Shown: piece after piece, positions 1 to 10,636 of the stretch
How the letters are laid out: every line of letters starts with the position of its first letter
Numbering within the stretch: the first letter of the stretch is position 1
Source of the DNA: Erwinia mallotivora
GTDB lineage: Bacteria > Pseudomonadota > Gammaproteobacteria > Enterobacterales > Enterobacteriaceae
NCBI RefSeq assembly: GCF_000590885.1
Contig: NZ_JFHN01000056.1
Span: forward strand, 33,968 to 97,967
Length of the DNA stretch: 64,000 nt
Direction: 5' to 3'
Translations under genes and position numbers: made by a program
Notes under the pieces: generated by a model
The model's input: the letters and a program-made list of their open reading frames with translations, nothing else
The model's database searches: none
What the model was told of the DNA's origin: nothing

Positions 1-1089
1 CAGCGGAATGCGCAGGTGGATCTCATACAGAATAAAGGCAATGCCAAAGACAAACAGCAAACCGGTAAAGAAGCCCAGCGTGTTGTTGCTGATATCCGGC
101 ACCAGGAAAATGCCATACAGAATGGTCAGCGGGTGGTGCACCAGATAGATAAACAGTGACGCATTCACCAGGTAGGTAACGCGGGGCGAATGACTGTTCA
201 GCAACCGGTGGCCCAGTGAAAACACCACATTCACCATCCACAATCCCATCATCATCGACACCACGGCATCAATCTCATACAGCCAGCCTTCACCCTTATT
301 CCAGGTCTGATTGGCGACATAAGCGACAAACGCCACGGCCGAACCGATAAATGTCCAGGGCACCGGTTTAACAAATAACGCCTTGAGTGCCGGATATTTC
401 CACGCCATCGCCCCCAATATAAAAAATGGCAGGAAGAACAGTGATTGCATCACACCATAATTGAACAGCCCGTTCCCCAACAGCTGAGGTTCATAAAGAA
501 ACAACAGGCGGCGTACACCGCCCCATGCCAGGCTGCACAGCAGAATAACCATGCTCAGTTTTATCCAGCCGAGGCTGGCAAAATCGTTTTCGTCAGCCTC
601 ACCACGGCTGAGCCAGCGAAACAGCCAGACCCCGGCCACCGTCAATACCACCAGTACCAGTAAAAACCACAGATGAGAAATCAGATCCCAGCTCAGCGCA
701 TTGAGTTTGTCGTACAGCGTAAGGTTGTGCCAGTCACCAATTTTCGTGGTCCAGGCTTTAATCATAAAAAACTGTGGCACCGTCAACAGAGGAACCGCCG
801 CCAGCATGGGAATACCGACCCGCTCCAGGCGTACTTTCAGCCACTGCGGGCGGCTGTAGCGCAGAAACAGCATGTAGGAAAAATAACCGGAAATGACAAA
901 GAACACCTGCATACGAAAGGCGTGGATAAAGTCATTTAAAATGGTCAGCCATTCGGAAGGTGTCGGACTGTTTACAGACCAGGACTGACTGGAATAAATC
1001 AATGAGACGTGAAACGGAACGCCTAAAAGCATCAGATAGGCTCTGATTGAATCGAAAAAATACTCTCTTTGCTGTGTTTTTTTTGTCAT
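1..1089 (-). CDS. opgC: Glucans biosynthesis protein OpgC (MdoC), 3' end cut by window
   Basis: Inner-membrane acyltransferase that adds succinyl groups to osmoregulated periplasmic glucans. The reading frame is open from the ATG at 1089-1087 to the window edge: 363 codons, about 20 short of the roughly 385-residue E. coli protein. The N-terminus reads [20 protein letters not shown] and matches the OpgC opening. The rest is a chain of hydrophobic segments, as expected for a multispanning acyltransferase-3-type protein. It is divergent from opgGH, whose product it modifies, and shares a 241-bp promoter region with it. The truncation is only the window boundary; no internal stop is seen. Confidence 0.93.
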   Translation of the reverse strand, partial: MTKKTQQREYFFDSIRAYLMLLGVPFHVSLIYSSQSWSVNSPTPSEWLTILNDFIHAFRMQVFFVISGYFSYMLFLRYSRPQWLKVRLERVGIPMLAAVPLLTVPQFFMIKAWTTKIGDWHNLTLYDKLNALSWDLISHLWFLLVLVVLTVAGVWLFRWLSRGEADENDFASLGWIKLSMVILLCSLAWGGVRRLLFLYEPQLLGNGLFNYGVMQSLFFLPFFILGAMAWKYPALKALFVKPVPWTFIGSAVAFVAYVANQTWNKGEGWLYEIDAVVSMMMGLWMVNVVFSLGHRLLNSHSPRVTYLVNASLFIYLVHHPLTILYGIFLVPDISNNTLGFFTGLLFVFGIAFILYEIHLRIPL

Positions 1090-1330
1090 ATTTGTCCACT
1101 ATTCAAAACGTTACAGCACTGGCTCACCCTGAGCCACGCTAAAGCTTAACGCTTACTGTAGTTGAGAGAACGCGCCTGTACTATCAGGCGAATCTGTATC
1201 CGCTAACCACCTGAGAAGCGGGCGACAAAAGCGGCTGTCAGGCGGAACTAAAAGTGTTCTTAAGCTGTCGGAATGCGGAATAATCCATTAAGATGGGTGG
1301 ATTCAATGAAGGCACGCGAAAGGGGGGGAT
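1090..1330. promoter_or_regulatory. Divergent opgC / opgGH promoter region
   Basis: This 241-bp region separates divergent opgC and opgG and must carry both promoters. It contains a perfect 7-bp hairpin (tggctca-ccc-tgagcca, 1120-1136). The promoter elements themselves could not be placed with confidence. In E. coli opgGH is osmotically regulated, but nothing here proves that for this organism. Confidence 0.5.
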
Positions 1331-2899
1331 GTGCTGAGTAAAATTAAGAATAAGCCAGAACTGAAAAAATTAAGCTGGCTTGGTGTTGGCGTTATGTTGT
1401 CAATGTATGCCAGTTCAGTTTGGGCTTTTGGCATTGATGACGTTGCAAAACAGGCGAAAGATTTAGCTGCAAAAGGTTACGAAGCGCCAAAAAGCAATTT
1501 GCCTGCTCAACTGCATGAAATGAAGTATGCAGATTATCAGCAGATCCAGTTTAATCATGACAAAGCCTGGTGGGGCAAGCTGAAGACCCCGTTCAAGCTG
1601 GAGTTCTACCACCAGGGGATGTATTTCGATCAGCCGGTCAAAATAAATGAAGTTGCCGCCTCAACCTCTCGTGAGATCAAGTACTCGCCGGACTATTTCA
1701 ATTTTGGCAATGTAAAGCACGATCCGGAAACGGTTAAAAACCTCGGTTTTGCCGGGTTCAAAGTGCTTTATCCACTGAACAACAAAAACAAGAAAGATGA
1801 TGAAATCACCAGCTTTCTTGGTGCCAGTTATTTCCGGGTAATTGGCGCAGGCCAGGTTTATGGCCTTTCCGCACGCGGACTGGCTATTGATACCGCACTG
1901 CCTTCCGGTGAAGAGTTCCCGCGTTTTAGAGAGTTCTGGGTTGAGCGGCCAAAACCTGCGGATAAGCATCTGGTGATTTATGCGCTGCTGGATTCGCCAC
2001 GGGCCTCCGGCGCATACCGCTTCCTGATTACGCCCGGTAAAGAAACCACGGTTGACGTCCAGTCTAAAGTCTATCTGCGTGACAAAGTCGGTAAACTGGG
2101 TGTGGCCCCTCTGACCAGTATGTTCCTGTTTGGCGCGAATCAGCCGTCACCTCAGGTTAACTACCGGCCTGCGCTGCATGACTCCAGCGGTCTGTCCATT
2201 CATGCCGGAAACGGAGAGTGGATCTGGCGTCCTCTGAATAATCCAAAACACCTGGCGGTCAGTACCTTCACCTTTGAGAATCCTAAAGGCTTTGGCCTGC
2301 TGCAACGCGGCCGGGATTTTGCTCAGTATCAGGACCTGGACGATCGTTACGATCTGCGCCCAAGCGGCTGGATTGAACCACAGGGCGACTGGGGCAAAGG
2401 CCACATCGAGCTGGTGGAGATCCCCACCACCGACGAAACCAATGACAACATCGTGGCCTTCTGGACGCCGGAGAGCCTGCCAGATAATGGCAAAGAGATG
2501 AATTTCAGCTATCGCCTGCATTTCACCCGCGATGAAAATCAACTGCACTCGCCAGAAACAGCTTTTGTGAAGGATACGCTGCGCTCAACGGGCGATGTGA
2601 AACAGTCTAATCTGGTGCGTCAGCCAGACGGCACCGTGGCCTTTATCGTTGATTTCACCGGTGAGCAGATGAGTCAGCTGCCGGATAACACCCCGGTGAC
2701 ACCGCAGGTGAGTATCGGAAACAACGGTGAGCTGGTGGAAAACAGCGTGCGTTACAATCCGGTCACTAAAGGCTGGCGGTTGATTATGCGTCTGCGTGTT
2801 AAAGACAGCAAACAGCCGACGGAAATGCGTGCTGCACTGCTTAACGGTGATAAAACGCTGACAGAAACCTGGAGCTATCAGTTGCCTGCCAATGAATAA
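1331..2899 (+). CDS. opgG: Periplasmic glucans biosynthesis protein OpgG
   Basis: Periplasmic protein needed to build the branched backbone of osmoregulated periplasmic glucans together with OpgH. It has 522 residues against about 511 in E. coli, with near-identical stretches such as [16 protein letters not shown], the region around [20 protein letters not shown], and the C-terminus [11 protein letters not shown]. The signal peptide ends near residue 34 (SSVWA, then [10 protein letters not shown]). The start is GTG at 1331, behind a purine-rich stretch (aaaggggggg at 1320-1328). A later in-frame ATG at 1394 would leave a shorter leader and cannot be excluded. The gene overlaps opgH by 8 bp, so the two are translationally coupled. 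Confidence 0.96.
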   Translation: MLSKIKNKPELKKLSWLGVGVMLSMYASSVWAFGIDDVAKQAKDLAAKGYEAPKSNLPAQLHEMKYADYQQIQFNHDKAWWGKLKTPFKLEFYHQGMYFDQPVKINEVAASTSREIKYSPDYFNFGNVKHDPETVKNLGFAGFKVLYPLNNKNKKDDEITSFLGASYFRVIGAGQVYGLSARGLAIDTALPSGEEFPRFREFWVERPKPADKHLVIYALLDSPRASGAYRFLITPGKETTVDVQSKVYLRDKVGKLGVAPLTSMFLFGANQPSPQVNYRPALHDSSGLSIHAGNGEWIWRPLNNPKHLAVSTFTFENPKGFGLLQRGRDFAQYQDLDDRYDLRPSGWIEPQGDWGKGHIELVEIPTTDETNDNIVAFWTPESLPDNGKEMNFSYRLHFTRDENQLHSPETAFVKDTLRSTGDVKQSNLVRQPDGTVAFIVDFTGEQMSQLPDNTPVTPQVSIGNNGELVENSVRYNPVTKGWRLIMRLRVKDSKQPTEMRAALLNGDKTLTETWSYQLPANE

Positions 2900-5456
2900 G
2901 ACTACTGCGATACCCACAGAATATACAGATGCGTTGCCCCTTTCAGCTGAGCGTAAAGGGGCGCTGAAAGATGCGCTGCCGGTTGAATCTGAAGAGATGT
3001 TCAGCCAGCTGCACCAGTCGCTGGCTGAGGATGCCTTGCCGCCGGGGCGCCCTGATGATGCGCCGATGGCGTCGGTTAAAACGCGGATCGATATGACATG
3101 GCCTGATTCCGTGGGCAATGGCGAACAGTTCGCGAAGGACGCGCTGGATCGTACCACTCTGAAGGCGATGCCACGTCACACCCGTTCATCCATGTATCCG
3201 GAAGCCTGGCGCACCAACCCGGTGTCACGCGCGTGGGACTCCCTGCGTGGGCGTAAAAGCAAACCGCGTTACAGCAACAATGCAGAAGTACAGCGTTCAG
3301 AAGAAAAGTGGCGACATGTTGGTTCAATTCGCCGCTATATTCTGCTGATCCTGACCATTGCCCAGACGGTGGTGGCAACCTGGTACATGAAAACCATCCT
3401 GCCTTACCAGGGATGGGCGTTGATCGACCCGGTTGAAATGATCAATCAGAACTGGCAGCAGTCGCTGATGCAAATCCTGCCTTATATCCTGCAAACCGGC
3501 ATACTCTTCCTGTTTGCGGTGCTGTTCTGCTGGGTCTCTGCCGGTTTCTGGACCGCACTGATGGGCTTCCTGCAACTGTTGATCGGCAAGGATAAATACA
3601 GCATTTCGTATGCCTCCAACGGCGATGAGCCCATTAACCCGGCGCACCGCACCGCGTTGATTATGCCTATCTGTAACGAAGACGTGGAACGCGTGTTTGC
3701 CGGTCTGCGCGCCACCTGGGAATCGGTGGTCAGAACCGGTGAACAGCAGCATTTCGACGTTTATATCCTCAGCGACAGCTACAACCCTGATATTGCCGTC
3801 GCAGAGCAGAAAGCCTGGATGGAGCTGGTGCGCGATGTCGGTGGGGAAGGGCGCATTTTCTATCGCCGCCGCCGTCGCCGTGTGAAACGTAAAAGCGGTA
3901 ACATCGATGATTTCTGCCGCCGTTGGGGCAGCCAGTACAGCTACATGGTGGTACTGGATGCGGACAGCGTGATGAGCGGTGAGTGTCTCACCGGTCTGGT
4001 ACGCATGATGGAAGCCAATCCTAAAGCCGGGATTATTCAGTCTTCACCAAAAGCGTCCGGGATGGACACGCTGTATGCGCGTTGCCAGCAGTTTGCCACC
4101 CGCGTTTACGGGCCGCTGTTTACTGCCGGTCTGCACTTCTGGCAGTTGGGGGAATCCCACTACTGGGGGCATAACGCCATTATCCGCGTGAAACCCTTTA
4201 TTGAGCACTGTGCGCTGGCACCTTTGCCTGGAGAGGGCTCCTTTGCCGGTTCGATTCTGTCTCATGACTTTGTGGAAGCTGCGCTGATGCGTCGTGCCGG
4301 TTGGGGCGTATGGATAGCCTACGACCTGCCTGGCTCGTATGAAGAACTGCCGCCAAACCTGTTGGATGAGCTGAAGCGTGACCGTCGCTGGTGCCACGGT
4401 AACCTGATGAACTTCCGTCTGTTCCTGGTGAAAGGGATGCATCCGGTTCATCGTGCGGTGTTCCTAACTGGTGTGATGTCCTATCTCTCTGCACCGCTGT
4501 GGTTTATGTTCCTGGCGTTGTCCACGGCATTGCAGGTGGTGCATACGCTGATGGAGCCGTCCTACTTCCTGCAACCCCGGCAACTGTTCCCGGTGTGGCC
4601 GCAGTGGCGACCTGAACTGGCGATTGCGCTGTTCTCAACCACGCTGGTGCTGCTGTTCCTGCCGAAGCTGCTGAGCGTGGTGCTTGTCTGGTGCAAGGGC
4701 GCGAAACCTTACGGTGGTGCATTGCGGGTCTTCGTCTCGTTGTTCCTTGAGATGCTGTTCTCCGTGCTGCTGGCACCGGTAAGGATGCTGTTCCATACGG
4801 TGTTTGTGGTCAGTGCGTTTCTCGGCTGGGAAGTGGTCTGGAACTCACCGCAGCGTGACGATGATGCCACACCGTGGAGTGAAGCCTTTAAACGTCACGG
4901 TTCACAGATGCTGCTGGGCATTGTCTGGGCTGCCGGGATGGGCTGGCTTGACCTTAACTTCCTGTGGTGGCTGGCACCGATTGTCTTCTCGCTGATTTTG
5001 TCGCCTTTTGTCTCGGTGTTCTCCAGCCGGTCTACCACCGGAATGGCGTCCAAACGTGCCCGACTGTTCCTGATCCCTGAAGAGTACGATCCGCCAAAAG
5101 AGCTGTTGGATACCGAACGCTACAACGAGCTGAATCGTTCGCGCGCGCTGAAAGATGGCTTTATGCATGCGGTGTTCAACCCGTCGTTTAATGCGCTGGC
5201 CAGCGCGATGGCAACCTCCCGGCACCTGAAAAGTGACATTCTGGAATTTGCCCGCGACCGCCGTGTTGAGCAGGCGTTGAGTGAATCACCGGCAAAACTG
5301 GACCGCGATCGTCGTCTGGCGCTGATCAGTGACCCGGTTACGCTTTCCCGGATGCATTACCAGCTGTGGCAACATGCCGATAAGTATCACGACTGGTATA
5401 ACCACTATCAGTCGCTGAAAATGAATCCTGACGCTATCCAGACCGTGAAGTCCTGA
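2892..5456 (+). CDS. opgH: Glucans biosynthesis glucosyltransferase OpgH
   Basis: Inner-membrane family 2 glycosyltransferase that polymerises glucose from UDP-glucose into the linear glucan backbone. It has 854 residues (E. coli 847). A long cytoplasmic N-terminal region (about 1-145) precedes two transmembrane segments. The cytoplasmic GT2 domain has the DxD motif at 356-358 (LDADSV) and an RRW motif at 498-500, the QxxRW-type site of processive synthases. A cluster of further membrane segments follows. In E. coli the N-terminal region also slows FtsZ assembly when UDP-glucose is abundant; that role here is by analogy. The gene is coupled to opgG by overlap and followed by a strong terminator. 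Confidence 0.96.
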   Translation: MNKTTAIPTEYTDALPLSAERKGALKDALPVESEEMFSQLHQSLAEDALPPGRPDDAPMASVKTRIDMTWPDSVGNGEQFAKDALDRTTLKAMPRHTRSSMYPEAWRTNPVSRAWDSLRGRKSKPRYSNNAEVQRSEEKWRHVGSIRRYILLILTIAQTVVATWYMKTILPYQGWALIDPVEMINQNWQQSLMQILPYILQTGILFLFAVLFCWVSAGFWTALMGFLQLLIGKDKYSISYASNGDEPINPAHRTALIMPICNEDVERVFAGLRATWESVVRTGEQQHFDVYILSDSYNPDIAVAEQKAWMELVRDVGGEGRIFYRRRRRRVKRKSGNIDDFCRRWGSQYSYMVVLDADSVMSGECLTGLVRMMEANPKAGIIQSSPKASGMDTLYARCQQFATRVYGPLFTAGLHFWQLGESHYWGHNAIIRVKPFIEHCALAPLPGEGSFAGSILSHDFVEAALMRRAGWGVWIAYDLPGSYEELPPNLLDELKRDRRWCHGNLMNFRLFLVKGMHPVHRAVFLTGVMSYLSAPLWFMFLALSTALQVVHTLMEPSYFLQPRQLFPVWPQWRPELAIALFSTTLVLLFLPKLLSVVLVWCKGAKPYGGALRVFVSLFLEMLFSVLLAPVRMLFHTVFVVSAFLGWEVVWNSPQRDDDATPWSEAFKRHGSQMLLGIVWAAGMGWLDLNFLWWLAPIVFSLILSPFVSVFSSRSTTGMASKRARLFLIPEEYDPPKELLDTERYNELNRSRALKDGFMHAVFNPSFNALASAMATSRHLKSDILEFARDRRVEQALSESPAKLDRDRRLALISDPVTLSRMHYQLWQHADKYHDWYNHYQSLKMNPDAIQTVKS

Positions 5457-5470
5457 CGGCGCAGGTGCTG

Positions 5471-5501
5471 AAAAACCGGGAATTTTTTTCCCGGTTTTTT
5501 T
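5471..5501 (+). terminator. Rho-independent terminator after opgGH
   Basis: The 10-bp stem aaaaaccggg / cccggttttt spans 5471-5480 and 5490-5499 and runs into a T tract. It lies 15 bp after the opgH stop. Confidence 0.9.
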
Positions 5502-5601
5502 ATCTCTGAAGTTAACGAATTTACAGAAACTTTGCGTTTTAGCGTCTTTCTGACGCAAGATGTGGCTGTACAATGACGCGTTTTTATTCAGCCGATGGGA
5601 A

Positions 5602-5847
5602 ATGATGATTACAACACTACTGCGGGCAACATTACTGGGGCTTTGTATTGTAATGCTGAGCGGTTGCGGCAGCAATATCAGCCGGACTATGCCGGGCCAG
5701 GGGCATGGAAATCAGTTCTATCCCGGTGTGCAGTGGGACGTCCGTGATACGCCCTGGCGCTTCCTGACCATTATCGACCTGCCGCTGTCGCTGGTGGTCG
5801 ATACCTTATTACTGCCAGTGGATGCCCACCACGGTCCGTATGAGTGA
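5602..5847 (+). CDS. yceK: YceK/YidQ-family lipoprotein (DUF1375)
   Basis: Small predicted lipoprotein of unknown function, 81 residues from the ATG at 5602. A hydrophobic leader ends in the lipobox LSGC, followed by SN. The body strongly resembles E. coli YceK (SRTMPGQGHGNQFYPGVQWD, then the DLPLSLVVDTLLLPVD region and the C-terminus HHGPYE). An upstream in-frame ATG at 5560 would add 14 charged residues ahead of the leader and spoil the signal peptide, so it was not used. An ATG at 5605 is also possible. The gene is convergent with msyB, 6 bp away. Confidence 0.9.
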   Translation: MMITTLLRATLLGLCIVMLSGCGSNISRTMPGQGHGNQFYPGVQWDVRDTPWRFLTIIDLPLSLVVDTLLLPVDAHHGPYE

Positions 5848-5853
5848 CCTCAA

Positions 5854-6252
5854 TCAGGCGTAGTTATCGGAGTCAGTATTGTCGTCTTCCCACTCTGACG
5901 CGGCCGCTTCTCCCTCTTCACTGTCAGCGGGCGGCTCCAGCTGAAATTCGCCTTCATCCCACTCGTGCAGGGTATTCTCCGGCAGCCACTCCTGACGCAG
6001 GTCTGTTTCATCAAAATCACCGTCAAAAATAGCCTGAGCGGCTTCTCCGCTGCGAAGGGCCAGGCACTCGCCATCATCCCCTTCATCAGTAAAGAATTCA
6101 GCCTGCCACATGATATCGCCATCCTGCATGACATATTTTTGCAGGTTAAACTGGCTGACTGAGGCATCCTCTTCATCGGTTTCCGGATTGGCAGCCAGGT
6201 ACTCTTCTCGCGCCGCATCAATGGCTTCTTCCAGCGTTGCATACAGGTTCAT
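5854..6252 (-). CDS. msyB: Acidic protein MsyB
   Basis: Highly acidic cytoplasmic protein of 132 residues. E. coli MsyB (124 residues) was found as a multicopy suppressor of secretion defects and is stress-associated; its molecular role is unclear. Close similarity is seen at the start (YATLEEAIDAAREE), at YVMQDGDIMWQAEFF and at NTLHEWDEGEFQLEPP. The C-terminus is longer than in E. coli and rich in D/E/S. It stands alone on the minus strand, convergent with yceK. The mdtG gene found next to msyB in E. coli is absent here. Confidence 0.93.
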   Translation of the reverse strand: MNLYATLEEAIDAAREEYLAANPETDEEDASVSQFNLQKYVMQDGDIMWQAEFFTDEGDDGECLALRSGEAAQAIFDGDFDETDLRQEWLPENTLHEWDEGEFQLEPPADSEEGEAAASEWEDDNTDSDNYA

Positions 6253-6431
6253 CAGGTTTCTCCATTACACAGGTTGCGGTTTCAGAAAGGATAGTTGAAG
6301 ACTGACAGGAGGAAAGGTGGCAGTAAAAAAAAACGAAAAGAAAACAGTGCAGTGTGTCAGCCGTTTAGCAAACAGGGTTCGCTTTGCAACAGCAGATAAT
6401 GCGCCGCAGATTGCAGCGCGGGTGGTTAACA

Positions 6432-7352
6432 TTAATAGAAGGAGGACTCTCCCGCCGGACGGGTCTTAAAGCGCCGATGGAGCCACATATATTGCTCCGG
6501 GGCCATCAACACGCCGTGCTCCACCACTTTATTCATGCGGGTGGCGGTGGCGGTTTCGTCGGTCAGCGGTATAGCCTGTTCTTCTGGCAGGATAACCATC
6601 TCATAACCTCTGCCATGCGGCAGACGACGCGGAACGAAGGGGATCACCGCCGGATTACCACTGCGAATCAACAGATAACTTCCTTTCGTTGAGGCGGCCT
6701 TGTCCACGGCAAAGAAGGGGGCAAACACGCTGCTCTTCGGACCGTAATCATGGTCCGGCGCATACCAGATAATATCGCCATTTTTCAGCGCACGGATCAT
6801 GCCCTTCAGGTCTTTGCGATCCAGCATACTTTTGTTGGAGCGCATCCGTCCCCAGGTCTGAAGCCAGTCCAGCAACGCATTATCATTGGGACGGTAAACA
6901 CCGATCCCCGGATTATGGATGCCAAAAATACGTGCGCCCAGCTCCAGCGTCAGAAAATGCATACCGATCAGCAGCACCCCTTTGCCATCCTGATGTGCCT
7001 TGTCAATGTGCTCCAGCCCGCTGACCTGAAACCATTTGCTGATACGCCAGTCTGGCCAGAACCAGGCCATCCCGGTTTCCAGCAGCCCCATGCCCACAGA
7101 TTCGAAATTGCGTTTCACCATTGCTTCACGTTCGGCTTCCGGCATGGCAGGAAAGCAGAGTTGCAGATTGCGACGGGCTACTTCAACGCGACGTTTCAGA
7201 AAGCGCATAGACAGGCGGCCAAGCCCACAGCCAAGATGATAAAGCACCGGATAAGGTAGCAGCACCAGCAGGTAGAGCAGACCAATACCCAACCAGGTAA
7301 ACCAATAACGGGGATGCAACAACGCACGTGTAAATTGAGGCAGCTGAGTCAT
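6432..7352 (-). CDS. lpxL: Lipid A biosynthesis lauroyltransferase LpxL (HtrB)
   Basis: Inner-membrane acyltransferase that transfers laurate from acyl-ACP to Kdo2-lipid IVA, the first late acylation of lipid A. It has 306 residues, the normal length. One N-terminal membrane anchor lies at about 15-38. The HX4E catalytic motif is at H132 and E137 ([11 protein letters not shown]). Conserved stretches include [26 protein letters not shown] and YAPDHDYGP. It is monocistronic. Neighbour msyB lies on the same strand 180 bp downstream, and trhO is divergent. Confidence 0.96.
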   Translation of the reverse strand: MTQLPQFTRALLHPRYWFTWLGIGLLYLLVLLPYPVLYHLGCGLGRLSMRFLKRRVEVARRNLQLCFPAMPEAEREAMVKRNFESVGMGLLETGMAWFWPDWRISKWFQVSGLEHIDKAHQDGKGVLLIGMHFLTLELGARIFGIHNPGIGVYRPNDNALLDWLQTWGRMRSNKSMLDRKDLKGMIRALKNGDIIWYAPDHDYGPKSSVFAPFFAVDKAASTKGSYLLIRSGNPAVIPFVPRRLPHGRGYEMVILPEEQAIPLTDETATATRMNKVVEHGVLMAPEQYMWLHRRFKTRPAGESSFY

Positions 7353-7717
7353 GAGTTTCCAGATCGTAACAAAGGGGCACCATTATGCTGCCCGGAATGA
7401 ATTGTCCTTATAACCTATTGTGCCATTTATTAGCGACGAACTGAAATAACACGCTGACTTTCGGCGTGTTTACCATAGCAGAATGAAAAACTGATCGCTG
7501 ACTGCTTACTGATTTTTACGGCAAAAGGGAGCGCACATTGCATAAACCCGCACAGAAAAACCGCCGCGTCTGACCGCAATCCGGCATCGCCACGGCACAA
7601 TTCGACGGCAACGGGATTGTGCGCTGAACAATTTCAAATGTGCCCACTATGTTTTACGCGCTATTCAGGTATGATATCGCCCGCAAAATTTCTCTGACGA
7701 ACCCAGGAAAGTACACC
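7353..7717. promoter_or_regulatory. Divergent lpxL / trhO intergenic region
   Basis: This 365-bp gap lies between the divergent starts of lpxL and trhO. A TATGAT -10-like hexamer lies at 7670-7675, ahead of trhO, with a poor -35. No further gene is visible. An open frame continues upstream from trhO to 7640 but matches nothing. Confidence 0.4.
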
Positions 7718-8767
7718 ATGCCAGTGTTACATAACCTTGTTTCCAATGAAGAGCTGAAGGCGCGGATGCTGGCCGAAACCGAGCCGCGCACCACAGTCTC
7801 TTTCTACAAGTATTTCACCATTGCTGATGCCAAAGCTTTTCGCGACGCGCTGTACGTGCAGTTCACCCGTCTGAATGTATTTGGTCGCGTCTATGTCGCC
7901 ACCGAAGGGATCAACGCGCAAATCAGCGTGCCTGCCAGCCGTTACGACGCGCTAAAAGCGATGCTGTACAGTTTCGACCCGGCGCTCAACAATCTCAGGA
8001 TGAATATCGCGCTGGACGACGATGGCAAATCCTTCTGGGTGCTGCGGTTAAAAGTACGCGAGCGCATTGTTGCTGATGGCATCACCGATGAAACATTTGA
8101 TGCCAGTAATGTCGGCGGCTACCTGAAAGCGGGAGAGGTCAACACGCTGCTGGACGATCCGGATGCGCTGTTTGTGGATATGCGCAATCACTATGAGTAT
8201 GAAGTCGGCCATTTTGACAACGCGCTGGAGATCCCGGCGGATACCTTTCGCGATCAGCTGCCCATGGCAGTAGAGATGCTTCAGGACAATAAAGACAAAA
8301 AAATAGTGATGTATTGCACCGGCGGTATTCGTTGTGAAAAAGCCAGCGCCTGGATGCGTCACAACGGTTTTGAAAACGTCTATCACATTGAAGGGGGCAT
8401 TATTGAATATGCCCGTCGTGCGCGGGAACAGGGTCTGCCGGTGCGTTTTAAGGGCAAAAACTTTGTTTTCGATGAAAGAATGGGAGAGCGTATCTCCGAA
8501 GATGTGATTGCTCACTGCCATCAGTGTGGTGCTCCCTGTGACACGCACGTTAACTGTAAAAATGATGGCTGCCATCTGTTGTTCATTCAGTGCGCGGCCT
8601 GTGCAGAAAAATACCATCACTGCTGTAGCCCAATCTGCATGGAAGAACTGGCGCTCTCTCCGGAGGAACAGCGGGCAAGACGTGCCGGGCGTGAGAATGG
8701 CAATAAAATCTTTAATAAGTCGCGCGGTCTGCTGAATATGACGCTGAATATCCCGTCAGAGAAGTAG
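7718..8767 (+). CDS. trhO: tRNA uridine(34) hydroxylase TrhO (YceA)
   Basis: Rhodanese-fold enzyme that hydroxylates uridine 34 of certain tRNAs to 5-hydroxyuridine using oxygen, the first step toward cmo5U. It has 349 residues from the ATG at 7718 ([18 protein letters not shown]), which matches the known N-terminus. The open frame extends 26 codons upstream, but that part has no family similarity. The rhodanese catalytic Cys is C200 in [12 protein letters not shown]-terminal Cys-rich region ([20 protein letters not shown]) is present as in the family. It is monocistronic and followed by a strong terminator. Confidence 0.95.
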   Translation: MPVLHNLVSNEELKARMLAETEPRTTVSFYKYFTIADAKAFRDALYVQFTRLNVFGRVYVATEGINAQISVPASRYDALKAMLYSFDPALNNLRMNIALDDDGKSFWVLRLKVRERIVADGITDETFDASNVGGYLKAGEVNTLLDDPDALFVDMRNHYEYEVGHFDNALEIPADTFRDQLPMAVEMLQDNKDKKIVMYCTGGIRCEKASAWMRHNGFENVYHIEGGIIEYARRAREQGLPVRFKGKNFVFDERMGERISEDVIAHCHQCGAPCDTHVNCKNDGCHLLFIQCAACAEKYHHCCSPICMEELALSPEEQRARRAGRENGNKIFNKSRGLLNMTLNIPSEK

Positions 8768-8793
8768 CCTTTGCGGCCTGATGAAGCAGAACA

Positions 8794-8823
8794 AGCCCGC
8801 CAGCCACTCGCTGGCGGGCTGTT
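8794..8823. terminator. Terminator between convergent trhO and yceI
   Basis: Perfect 11-bp stem agcccgccagc / gctggcgggct (8794-8804, 8810-8820) with a 5-nt loop, followed by gttta on the plus strand. It serves trhO and possibly also yceI from the other side. Confidence 0.85.
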
Positions 8824-8825
8824 TA

Positions 8826-9398
8826 TTACTGGCGGAGTCCTTCAACAGAAATCATCAGCTGAACCTGTTGTGATGCCGGACCCAGATCGGTGGTGATATT
8901 AAAATCCTTCAGTTTCAGAGTGGTGTCTGCGGTGAAACCGGCACGATAACCCCCCCACGGATCCTTACCTTCACCCATCTTTTTAGCTGCCAGCGTCACC
9001 GGTTTTGTGAAGCCATTCAGCGTCAGGTTGCCGGTAATTGCCAGCCCGTCACCCTCTTTTTTCACTGACGTTGACACAAAGGTCGCCTGCGGGAATTTTG
9101 ATACGTTCAGAAATTCCGCGCTGCGCAGATGTTTGTCACGTTCAGCATGGTTGGTATCCACACTGGCGGTCTTGATAGTGACATTGACTTTATCTTTCGC
9201 CGGATCGGCTTCATCGAAAGTGAAGCTGCCGTCGAAGTCTTTAAACGTCCCGTACAGCCAGCTGTAGCCCAGGTGCTGAATGCGGAACTGTACAAAAGCA
9301 TGTTGCCCCTGCTTATCAATCTTATAGTCGGCGGCATGTGCGGCACCCATGCTCAGCATCAGCGTGGTGGTCAGGGCTAACAGGTTTTTTTTGATCAT
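8826..9398 (-). CDS. yceI: YceI-family periplasmic protein
   Basis: Periplasmic lipocalin-like beta-barrel of the YceI family, whose members bind isoprenoid or fatty-acid-type lipids. Its exact role is unknown; the E. coli protein is induced by osmotic and alkaline stress. It has 190 residues with a clear signal peptide ending AAHA before [18 protein letters not shown]. It is near-identical in stretches to E. coli YceI ([30 protein letters not shown]). It lies 21 bp downstream of cytochrome yceJ on the same strand, with a good ribosome site (aaggaaggaaag), so they form a yceJ-yceI operon. Confidence 0.95.
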   Translation of the reverse strand: MIKKNLLALTTTLMLSMGAAHAADYKIDKQGQHAFVQFRIQHLGYSWLYGTFKDFDGSFTFDEADPAKDKVNVTIKTASVDTNHAERDKHLRSAEFLNVSKFPQATFVSTSVKKEGDGLAITGNLTLNGFTKPVTLAAKKMGEGKDPWGGYRAGFTADTTLKLKDFNITTDLGPASQQVQLMISVEGLRQ

Positions 9399-9419
9399 CT
9401 TTCCTTCCTTTTGCAGAGG

Positions 9420-9974
9420 TTAGTCGGGTGATTTACCCAGCATCCGTTTCAGCGTGCTGTCCCGGTCGATAAAGTGGTGCTTGAGCGCAGCCAGCGCATG
9501 CAGCACGGAGAGGATCACCACGCTCCAGGCCAGCCACAGGTGGATTTCTCCCGCCAGATCGGCCTGCTCACCGAGCCCTTCAAGCGTCGCAGGCACGGAA
9601 AACAGACCAAAGACTTCAATGGGTTGACCATCGGCAGTGGAGATGAGATAGCCGCTAATGAAGATGGCAAACAGGATGCCGTAAAGCAGCAGGTGCACCG
9701 CAACGGCACTGATGCGGGTCGCAGTAGAATAGCTGGCAAGGGGTTTCGGCGGCGGGGAAATAAAGCGCCAGATAACCCTTGCCACCATCACCGTAAACAG
9801 GGTAATGCCGATACTTTTATGCAGCTCGGGAGCCGGGTGATACCAGCTGTCATAATAGCCGAGAGTGACCATCCACAGGCCGAGGGCAAACATGCCGTAA
9901 ACAGCGAGTGCCACCAGCCAGTGCAGCAGCACACTAATATGACCAAAACGGGTTGGGGTATTTTTCCACTGCAT
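9420..9974 (-). CDS. yceJ: Cytochrome b561 family protein YceJ
   Basis: Predicted four-helix di-haem inner-membrane cytochrome b561, 184 residues (E. coli about 188). Haem-ligand-type histidines sit in the helices: HISVLLHWLVALAVYGMF near the N-terminus, HKSIGITLF, HLLLYGILFAIFISGY, and HLWLAWSVVILSVLHALAALKHHF at the C-terminal end. It probably passes electrons across the membrane, partner unknown. It is the first gene of the yceJ-yceI operon. Confidence 0.92.
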   Translation of the reverse strand: MQWKNTPTRFGHISVLLHWLVALAVYGMFALGLWMVTLGYYDSWYHPAPELHKSIGITLFTVMVARVIWRFISPPPKPLASYSTATRISAVAVHLLLYGILFAIFISGYLISTADGQPIEVFGLFSVPATLEGLGEQADLAGEIHLWLAWSVVILSVLHALAALKHHFIDRDSTLKRMLGKSPD

Positions 9975-10607
9975 CAGGGGATCCTGTCAGCAATTTTTGC
10001 CCAGACTGAACGCGCTGAAACATAAAATCAACAAATAAATACCATCACTAAATAAATTTGTTATTTTTTTCAAAAAAACTGAAATAAACACGGCTTGCTG
10101 TGCATTTAATTCGTTGTAGGGTGACTTTAGCCAACAAATCCTTTCATCATATCATTGCGACGGAACGATCCTGACGGGATTGATTCCTTCGGTTTATTTG
10201 ACCTTGTTTTATCTGTGTTAAGCAGGTGGTCGTATTTTACTTATCATATTCAATGTTAACAAAGCAGGAATGCTTGACAGTTGACAGCCGGTAATGCCAG
10301 AAAACTGGTGTTCAAAACTCGCCTGCACCGGGGTGATGCCAGAAGCTTTGGCTGGTGGAGATTGCAGCGAAGGTCATTCAGTTTCTGCTGGCTTAAAACC
10401 AGCACAGTGATGCATCAGCAATAAACTTTACCCGTGCGGAAGAGGGGAAGCGCTGCCCGGCAACCGGTCATTTCTGCTAATCGATGGCTGCTCAGCCAAC
10501 GCTGTCGAACAGCATTACCGCAAAGGCAGAAGGAGATCAGAGATTCGCCGTTATCCGGCCCGAATTAATCGGTAATAACAAAAAGGCGGGCTAATTCATC
10601 CGGGAAA
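9975..10607. other. 633-bp intergenic region, no gene recognised
   Basis: This lies between the start of yceJ and the end of solA. The yceJ side is AT-rich (10020-10110), as expected of a promoter. From about 10260 to 10600 the composition becomes gene-like, but no frame stays open and nothing is recognised. It could be a decayed gene. E. coli has the small yceO here; no yceO-like frame is seen. Confidence 0.4.
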
Positions 10608-10626
10608 ACGGCGCAAATTACGCCGT
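10608..10626 (-). terminator. Terminator after solA
   Basis: Stem acggcg / cgccgt (10608-10613, 10621-10626). On the minus strand it is followed by a short T run, 10 bp past the solA stop. Confidence 0.65.
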
Positions 10627-10636
10627 CTTTATTCTT

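Noticed and set aside
7640..7717. Upstream extension of trhO
   Set aside because: The 26 extra residues do not match the family, and the ATG at 7718 gives the known N-terminus.
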